In this document: positions 55,856 through 61,357 of the stretch, piece after piece
How positions within the stretch are numbered: position 1 is the stretch's first letter
Layout of the letters: the number at the start of each line of letters is the position of its first letter
NCBI GenBank assembly: GCA_021835025.1
Contig: JAKBQY010000057.1
Span: 1-61,357, forward strand
Direction: 5' to 3'
Length of the DNA stretch: 61,357 nucleotides
Source: Thermoplasmata archaeon
GTDB lineage: Archaea; Thermoplasmatota; Thermoplasmata; Thermoplasmatales; Thermoplasmataceae
Made by a program: the position numbers and the translations under genes
The notes under the pieces: generated by a model
Seen by the model: the letters and a program-made list of their open reading frames with translations, nothing else
Told to the model about the DNA's origin: nothing
Database searches by the model: none

Positions 55856-58377
55856 TTATTTTTAATTCCATCTGCTATATATTTTAATATTCCACCTTCT
55901 TTTATATAATTCAATTCTGCATTAGTATAAATCAGTGCTGTACCCTCAATTTTATTATCGTTGATTTTTATTTCAAGCTTTTTGTTTTTTGTTATGTCAT
56001 TTATTCCACTAATATTTATAATTTCATCTCCCTTTAGTTCCGGCATTTTATCTATTTTTATAGGTATTACGCCCATGTCTACCAAATTATTTCTATGTAT
56101 TCTCTCAAAGCTTTCTGCTATAACTGCCTTAACTCCCATCAGAGCTGTGACCTTTGATGCCCAATCCCTTGAGCTTCCCGATCCATATTGTTTCCCTGCA
56201 AATATTACCAGAGGCACACCTTCCTCCTGATATTTTATTGAAGCATCATAGAATGACATTTCCTCCATTGAGGGGTAATGTATTGTATTTCCACCAGTAT
56301 GGTTTACCATCATATTTCTGATCTTTGGGTTGGAAAAGCCACCACGCATCATAACTTCATGGTTTCCTCTCCTGGCACCAAAGGTATTCATTTCAGAAAC
56401 ACCAAGGGATGATAAATATTTTCCTGCAACAGAATCCTTGGTAATTGGACCGGCTGGTGAAATATGATCTGTTGTGATTTTATCACCAAATATTGCAAAT
56501 ATCCTCCCATTTTGTATATTGGATGTTTTTTCCATGTGCATCCATGGCGGTTCCAGCACATAAGTGGAATTTTTATCAAAATTGAACAATGTGCCCTTTG
56601 TTGCATTCAATGAATTCCAGTTCGAATCTCCGTCAAATACTTCCAGATACTGTTTTTTATATGCTTCTGGGTCCATTGCAAGATGGAAGAATTCCTTTAT
56701 TTCTTCTGATGTCGGCCAGATATCTTTCAAATATATTGGTTTATCGCCGTTGAAACCAACGGGTTCATTATCAAAATCTATGTCTATTCTTCCTGCTATT
56801 GAAAATGCAACAACAAGTATAGGTGAAGCAAGAAATGCCCCCGCAATATATGGATTAATTCTCCCCTCAAAATTACGGTTTCCGCTCAGCACGGCAAAAG
56901 TTTTTATGTCATTCTTCAGTATATCGTCCTGAACATCCTGTATCAAGGGTCCTGCATTCCCGATGCATGTTGTGCATCCATAGCCAACAATATCATATCC
57001 TATTTTATTCAGATATTCAAGTAAACCTGATCTTGTTAAATAATCCGTAACAACTTTTGATCCCGGGGCAAGGCTTGTTTTTACAAAATCCTTTGAAGTT
57101 AAATGATTTTCATATGCCTTTTTTGCAAGAATGCCTGCCCCAAGCATAACAGTTGGGTCTGAAGTATTGGTACAGCTTGTTATTGCCGCTATAACAACAG
57201 AACCATTTTCAACTACATTCCCCTTCTTTTCTCCTCCTATAATTGAATCAGTAGTTTTCTTCAGTTCGGTGAGTGAAATTAGCTCATCCGGGTTTTTTGG
57301 ACCGGCAACGGAACTTTTAATTTCAGATAAATCTATTTCAACAATGCTATTATAATTTTTTGGGCCATTATAAAATAACCCCTGTTCCTTGAAGTATTTT
57401 TCAACAATGGATGCATTGCGGTTTGTCCCACTTATATATTTCAATGTTTCCTCATCAACCGGAAAGTAGCCTATTGTTGCCCCATATTCTGGTGCCATGT
57501 TCGATATTGTTGCTCGATCCTGCGCGGTTAATTTCCCGATATCCCCAAAGAACTCAACGAATTTATTAACCACATTGCTGTTTCTCAATTTTTTTGTTAT
57601 ATGCAGCACAACATCTGTTGGTGTTATTCCTTCTCCTATTTCTCCTTTAATATTCACTCCCACTATTTCAGGAACATTCATAAAATAGGGTTCATTGAGC
57701 ATTGATGCTTCTGCCTCAAGACCCCCAACACCCCAGCCGAGGACACCTATACCACCTATCATTGTTGTATGTGAATCCGCACCAATCAAGCTTTCGGGAT
57801 AAACCAAACCATCTTTTCTTACAGCAATAGAGGATAAGTATTCAAGATTTATTTGGTGTACTATTCCATGTCCTGGCGGAACAATGCGGACATTCTCAAA
57901 TGATTCCTTGGACCATTTAAGGAAATTGTATCTCTCAATGTTCCTTCCAAATTCATCCTTCATATTAATTATCAATGGTTCCTCGGGATTTGAACCACGA
58001 AATGAGTCCACAATAACAGAATGGTCTATAACAAGATCGGATTGTGTGCTTGGATTTAGTATTTCAGGATTAATACCCTTCTCGTTTAAATATGATCTCA
58101 TTGCAGCAAGATCAACAAGTATCGGTACACCGGTATAATCCTGGAAAATAACCCTGGAAGGCTTAAATGCCATTTCACTTCCAACCTTCATATTTGCAAC
58201 ATTTTCAAGAGATTTTTCATCAATATCCTCATTATCAAAATTTCTCAAAATATTCTCAATCAAAATTTTGAATGAATATGGAAGGCGTTCAATATCATAG
58301 TGATCATATAACTGCCTCAGTGGATAATAGTCATACTTCTTATCTCCATCCATAAATATATCTTTCCTTATTTCCAT
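55852..58377 (-). CDS. acnA: aconitate hydratase
   Basis: 841-residue 4Fe-4S enzyme of the citric acid cycle, AcnA/IRP type. Cluster cysteines: AAITSCTNTSDP (near residue 400) and YGCTTCIGNAGP (near residue 466). DSHTTMIGGIGVLGWGVGG, PEYGATIGYFPVD and the C-terminal swivel with YGSGSSRDWA and ARRGNHEVMMRGGFSN (residues of the active site) are intact. Convergent with the acetyltransferase gene, four bases overlapping. Next to it begins the foreign-looking patch. Confidence 0.95.
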   Translation of the reverse strand: MEIRKDIFMDGDKKYDYYPLRQLYDHYDIERLPYSFKILIENILRNFDNEDIDEKSLENVANMKVGSEMAFKPSRVIFQDYTGVPILVDLAAMRSYLNEKGINPEILNPSTQSDLVIDHSVIVDSFRGSNPEEPLIINMKDEFGRNIERYNFLKWSKESFENVRIVPPGHGIVHQINLEYLSSIAVRKDGLVYPESLIGADSHTTMIGGIGVLGWGVGGLEAEASMLNEPYFMNVPEIVGVNIKGEIGEGITPTDVVLHITKKLRNSNVVNKFVEFFGDIGKLTAQDRATISNMAPEYGATIGYFPVDEETLKYISGTNRNASIVEKYFKEQGLFYNGPKNYNSIVEIDLSEIKSSVAGPKNPDELISLTELKKTTDSIIGGEKKGNVVENGSVVIAAITSCTNTSDPTVMLGAGILAKKAYENHLTSKDFVKTSLAPGSKVVTDYLTRSGLLEYLNKIGYDIVGYGCTTCIGNAGPLIQDVQDDILKNDIKTFAVLSGNRNFEGRINPYIAGAFLASPILVVAFSIAGRIDIDFDNEPVGFNGDKPIYLKDIWPTSEEIKEFFHLAMDPEAYKKQYLEVFDGDSNWNSLNATKGTLFNFDKNSTYVLEPPWMHMEKTSNIQNGRIFAIFGDKITTDHISPAGPITKDSVAGKYLSSLGVSEMNTFGARRGNHEVMMRGGFSNPKIRNMMVNHTGGNTIHYPSMEEMSFYDASIKYQEEGVPLVIFAGKQYGSGSSRDWASKVTALMGVKAVIAESFERIHRNNLVDMGVIPIKIDKMPELKGDEIINISGINDITKNKKLEIKINDNKIEGTALIYTNAELNYIKEGGILKYIADGIKNN

Positions 58378-58978
58378 AGGGCAACATTAACATATTAAAT
58401 TTTAACTTTACTATTTATACCTATGGTGTGCTTATTATTGAGAATTTCCAGAAACATCAGTATTTTAGAATCTTTTTAATTTGTCAGTTCCTAACAACTC
58501 AAGAAAATGCTTATTTTTTAATAATAAGGCAATTACATGGAATATGCAATTTTAAACTGGTCATAACCATCTTCTTTTCTGGTGCCTCTTACTTCTTTAA
58601 TAGCCCTCACCTTTCAGAAACTGGTTCAGCCTTCCCATTAGACTTGCGGCGATATATCTCGTTCGCTTTCGCTGCAGTATGTGGTTTTGCAGTCCATATA
58701 ACTCCATTCGACTCATCACTGAAATGCATGTACCTGCCTGTTTTGGATAAACAGGTAATTTTAGATACCAAACTTACATTGGCTAGTCATATGTCCTCCT
58801 TGGCGTGCTTCGGCATATCCATTCATCACATTACTGTGAAACCACTTCACAATGCTAATTTTGGGTTTACTCATATTCAATCTAGTGGTTTCCGATTATT
58901 TCTACGTTGAAATTTTCACTCATGGGTACTTGCCATTGACGGCGCACATGTCCGGCATAGGTAAATGCAAATAGTATT
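58378..58978. other. accessory patch: no intact gene, one frameshifted small gene
   Basis: Six hundred bases with higher GC than the surroundings and no intact gene. The only support for coding is the minus-strand frameshifted reading described for 58607-58874; the plus-strand frame of 160 codons here (58428-58910) looks like a shadow. The minus-strand frame that extends across 58882-59202 ends in a protein-like FTYAGHVRRQWQVPMSENF, another possible remnant. Confidence 0.4.
58607..58874 (-). pseudogene. frameshifted small gene (about 88 codons)
   Basis: From an ATG at 58874 the minus strand reads SKPKISIVKWFHSNVMNG, YAEARQGGHMTSQCKFGI and stops at 58763. One base off, the other frame continues VSKITCLSKTGRYMHFSDES then NGVIWTAKPHTAAKANEIYR and RKSNGKAEPVSER to TGA at 58607-58609. 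The joined text is strikingly protein-like and its total length (268 bases) is one base over a codon multiple, so one indel breaks it. An internal AAGGAGG precedes an ATG at 58790. Family unknown to me. Could also be a programmed frameshift or assembly error. Confidence 0.4.
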
Positions 58979-59281
58979 ATGCAAAAAACACAATCTAAGA
59001 TTATGGTAACTATGACTAATAAAACTACTACACACAATAGATCGGTGGCGGGAAGGATAGTTTTTTCGTTTAATGGGAAAGTCATAGCCTTTATTGATGT
59101 TGATGAAACATCCTTGAAACCTGACAAAAAGGTGAAGATAGTAGAGGATAAACTAAGTGAAATGGTTAGAAAAAAAGAGATCAAGGATAATGAGAAATTC
59201 AATGTGAGGATTTACACGGAGCGATTTCTTCCCCCAACTTTCTTGTCGTCTACCCACCCCCAAACAACACACCCCAAGTAA
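58979..59281 (+). CDS. small partner protein upstream of RelA/SpoT-domain gene
   Basis: 100 residues. A beta-strand opening (RIVFSFNGKVIAFIDVDET) is followed by a long charged helix (KPDKKVKIVEDKLSEMVRKK) and a short proline/threonine-rich tail (LSSTHPQTTHPK). No family recognised. Its stop lies 18 bases before the RelA/SpoT-domain gene, so both are in one operon; position and size suit a neutralising partner, but nothing in the sequence shows that. Codon use is less AT-rich than the core genes. Confidence 0.6.
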   Translation: MQKTQSKIMVTMTNKTTTHNRSVAGRIVFSFNGKVIAFIDVDETSLKPDKKVKIVEDKLSEMVRKKEIKDNEKFNVRIYTERFLPPTFLSSTHPQTTHPK

Positions 59282-59299
59282 ACAACAAGGGTGTTCTGA

Positions 59300-59950
59300 G
59301 TGGGATCAAAAGATAAATGGGAATCTTGGGGTAAAGATACCTATTCAAAACGGTTTAAAATATTATTGGAAGCGGAGGCCGAGATATCTGGTCTAGCAGA
59401 GGAGTTCTTTGCAAGTAGGGAAGATGTTCCCTTTGTTAAGACAAGACCTAAATCTCTTCCCTCCTTATTGGGAAAGGTTCACAGAAAATTAAGAGAAGGG
59501 GATGAAAAAATTACAGATTTCGTCTCCCAAGAGAGTCTATCAGACAATCTGTTTGTGAACAAAAAAGGGATCTCAGACCTTGTAGGATTAAGATTGATAT
59601 TTCTTAGGTTTCCAAACACTGAACCAATTCGGGTGAACTTTATCACCAATTTTTTGGTTCGTGAACATGGTTTTAAAGCGTTGGTCATGAACGACGTGAA
59701 AAGCAATGAGAGTGGGTATAAAGCATTTCATTTCAAATTACAGTTTCCCAAGAAGTATGACAGTATCAACCTTGAGATTCAATGTATGGGGATAGTACAA
59801 CACCTGTGGATGGAGTCAGAACACAATCTTTTGTACAAACAAGAAAAGTCCCTGTCTAAAGAACAACTGGAATATATGAAAGGGCTTTATAATCATTTAT
59901 CTGGTGTTCTCCGAGAAATAGAGAGTATTCTTTTCCTTGCATGGGATTAG
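59300..59950 (+). CDS. stand-alone RelA/SpoT synthetase domain protein
   Basis: 216-residue nucleotidyltransferase of the RelA/SpoT type, expected to move pyrophosphate from ATP to a GDP/GTP or another acceptor. No HD hydrolase or regulatory domain is present. The catalytic features are in order: R49-x-K51 in TRPKSLPSLLGKVHRK (ATP binding), D93 and R98 in ISDLVGLRLIFLR, the G-loop ESGYKAFHF with Y140 and H144, and EIQCMGIVQHLW then MESEHNLLYK (E159, Q161, H168, W170, E174, H175, Y179, K180). GTG start with no clear ribosome-binding site. Length and plan are those of small alarmone synthetases or ToxSAS toxins. Such genes are rare in archaea; an origin by transfer from bacteria is likely. Confidence 0.85.
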   Translation: MGSKDKWESWGKDTYSKRFKILLEAEAEISGLAEEFFASREDVPFVKTRPKSLPSLLGKVHRKLREGDEKITDFVSQESLSDNLFVNKKGISDLVGLRLIFLRFPNTEPIRVNFITNFLVREHGFKALVMNDVKSNESGYKAFHFKLQFPKKYDSINLEIQCMGIVQHLWMESEHNLLYKQEKSLSKEQLEYMKGLYNHLSGVLREIESILFLAWD

Positions 59951-60396
59951 CAGGGAGTTTTGGAGATCTCTATTCCCCATCGTAATTTCCGTGATTATAA
60001 AAGTAATCTAATCCACCCTGCGCTTTTTCATCTGATTTGTGTAAAAAATTAAACGGGTTTGGCTGAATTCAATTAGAAATTGGTACCCATTTAATTACCT
60101 AACTTTTTAACTTATAAAATCATGATAAATTTACAATAATAATCCATAATATCATAATAGATGTGTAAATATATATTGCAAACTACTTTATGGAAACGTT
60201 AAAATATATTTTATAGATAATTTGTGATCATGCAACATACCAGCCTTATATGCGAGATAGCTATCTATTAGGATAAAATGTTTTGTTTAACTTTCTTTTC
60301 CTGCTCAGTTTCCATCAGAATTTTATAACGGTGCAAAATTTGCATCTTTAACAAATTTATTATTATTTTTATTATTAATGAATAAAGTGAAAAAAC
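59951..60396. other. intergenic region, no gene seen
   Basis: 446 bases without a supported gene. The first 70 bases are comparatively GC-rich; the rest is AT-rich with short TATA-like pieces (for example near 60356-60375, about 25-35 bases before the ATG at 60397). It probably contains the promoter of the desulfurase gene. Confidence 0.5.
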
Positions 60397-61357
60397 ATGA
60401 AAGAAGTTGGAAATATTATCCCAGCAATGGTTGATGTTACAGACTATTTCCCCATATTAAATCGGCAAATTAATGGCCATAAGTTAGTGTATCTGGATTC
60501 CGCGGCAACGTCCCAAAAGCCAAAAAGTGTTATTGATTGTATTACAAAATACTATGAAACGTCCAACGCCAATGTATTGCGAAGTGTTCATACTTTGGCA
60601 GAAGAAGCTACAGAAGAATTTGAAGAATCTCGGAAAAAGGTTGCAGGGTTTATTCATGCCAGATATCCACAGGAAATCATTTTCACCAGAGGATGCACCG
60701 AAAGTTTAAATGTGATTGCCCGGGCATGGGGGGATAAATTTTTAAAATCAGGGGATGAGATTGTTCTGTCGCCAGTTGAACACCATTCCAATTTGATTCC
60801 ATGGCAGCAACTCGCCGGAAGGATTGGAGCGCATTTACGTTTTATAGACCTCGAGGAAGATGGTACTATCACCGTGGATGGGGCAAGGGCACAGATTAAT
60901 TCTAAAACGAAAATAGTGGCATTATCCGCCGTATCAAATGTTCTTGGAACAATAAATCCCATAGGCGATATTGCCCGACTGGCACATGAGGTGGGTGCAA
61001 TTATTGTGGTTGATGGTGCACAGTCTGTTCCACATCAAATCACTGATGTCCAGAAATGGAATATTGATTTTCTTGCATTTTCTGGGCATAAAATGCTGGG
61101 TCCAACTGGTATAGGTATTCTATGGGGGAAAAAAGAATTGTTAAATGCAATGGACCCTGTAATATTTGGAGGGGAAATGATTGAATATGTTGATCGTGAA
61201 AATGCCACCTGGGCTGAACTTCCCGCAAAATTGGAAGGTGGTACACCGAATATTGCAGGTGCAATAGGTCTGGGTGCAGCCGTTGACTACCTCGAAAAAA
61301 TTGGAATGCCCCGAATTGAAAAACATGTTCGGATACTGGCTGAAGAGGCATATAGAA
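60397..61357 (+). CDS. sufS: cysteine desulfurase, SufS type (3' end outside window)
   Basis: Open to the window edge, 320 codons seen. PLP enzyme that takes sulfur from cysteine for Fe-S cluster assembly. YLDSAATSQKPKSVID, the EHHSN histidines (H129, H130), DGAQS (D206) and FSGHKMLGPTGIG with the PLP lysine K232 are all present; the active Cys loop lies beyond the edge. ATG at 60397, or 60427 (MVDVTDYFPIL), which matches the family N-terminus better. Arg codons CGA/CGG/CGT and richer GC than the core genes suggest horizontal acquisition. Confidence 0.9.
   Translation, partial: MKEVGNIIPAMVDVTDYFPILNRQINGHKLVYLDSAATSQKPKSVIDCITKYYETSNANVLRSVHTLAEEATEEFEESRKKVAGFIHARYPQEIIFTRGCTESLNVIARAWGDKFLKSGDEIVLSPVEHHSNLIPWQQLAGRIGAHLRFIDLEEDGTITVDGARAQINSKTKIVALSAVSNVLGTINPIGDIARLAHEVGAIIVVDGAQSVPHQITDVQKWNIDFLAFSGHKMLGPTGIGILWGKKELLNAMDPVIFGGEMIEYVDRENATWAELPAKLEGGTPNIAGAIGLGAAVDYLEKIGMPRIEKHVRILAEEAYR

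Noticed and set aside
58428-58910. 160-codon plus-strand frame as a gene
   Set aside because: The opposite strand gives a more protein-like reading (though frameshifted), and the plus-strand translation lacks any domain, repeat or membrane pattern.
58882-59202. 106-codon minus-strand frame as a membrane protein gene
   Set aside because: It is antisense to the small gene before the RelA/SpoT-domain gene; its hydrophobic stretches are what the complement of a Lys/Glu-rich helix gives. Only its last 25 codons look protein-like.
1-61357. CRISPR array or rRNA genes
   Set aside because: No regularly spaced short repeats and no rRNA-like conserved stretches were seen anywhere in the window.

Overview
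The window looks like chromosomal DNA of an acidophilic Thermoplasmatales-type archaeon (Ferroplasma, Acidiplasma or Picrophilus relatives); I cannot fix the genus by eye. The DNA is AT-rich. Many start codons lie about 25 bases after a TATA-like box, so leaderless mRNAs are likely. Archaeal markers include aIF5B/IF-2, L7Ae, S28e, L24e, aEF-1beta, TrmB and Lrp regulators, an AsnRS-like asparagine synthetase without an anticodon domain, and an archaetidylinositol-phosphate-type synthase. A Rieske/cytochrome b complex with a Tat pathway and no c-type cytochrome also fits these acidophiles.

Layout. 0-5.6 kb: Tat translocase (tatA-tatC) divergent from a Rieske protein with a twin-arginine signal, cytochrome b and three small membrane proteins, then proC. 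5.6-8.1 kb: an accessory patch, with a 174-bp direct repeat (97% identical copies) enclosing decayed coding sequence and a tight three-gene cassette ending in a HEPN protein. 8.1-14.5 kb: glycosyltransferase, asparagine synthetase-like gene divergent from an Lrp/AsnC regulator, tRNA-Ser(GGA), TrmB regulator, peroxiredoxin, and a DtxR regulator with a perfect palindromic operator leading into an unusual Nramp-like transporter. 14.5-28.9 kb: coiled-coil protein, hydrolase, PEP synthase, GNAT protein, Y-family polymerase with a DUF309 protein, a two-gene split glutamate synthase followed by an ammonium transporter, and dihydroxy-acid dehydratase. 29-34.6 kb: a giant helical-repeat protein, an M50 protease, a DUF981 membrane protein and a MenG-type methyltransferase. 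34.7-39.5 kb: zinc ribbon, aEF-1beta, envelope glycosyltransferases, a sugar-phosphate mutase and a phospholipid synthase. 39.5-44.5 kb: thiamine genes with a PurM-like kinase between thiD and thiE, a regulator, AdoMet decarboxylase, a cation exchanger and a zinc ribbon. 44.5-47.7 kb: the operon L7Ae-S28e-L24e-ndk-IF2. 47.7-58.4 kb: remnant of an AbiEi-like gene, DEAD helicase, proline racemase family enzyme and permease, NicO-like protein, dehydrogenase, malic enzyme, acetyltransferase and aconitase. 58.4-61.4 kb: a compositionally different patch with a frameshifted small gene, a two-gene operon encoding a stand-alone RelA/SpoT synthetase domain with a small partner, and a 3'-truncated cysteine desulfurase.

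The most notable points are: the archaeal RelA/SpoT-domain operon, which is organised like a ToxSAS toxin-antitoxin pair; the repeat-flanked HEPN cassette; a 13-bp element shared at nearly the same distance upstream of PEP synthase and malic enzyme; the DtxR palindrome; and an out-of-frame small ORF overlapping the start of the AdoMet decarboxylase gene. All functional calls are from reading motifs by eye; no database search was possible.
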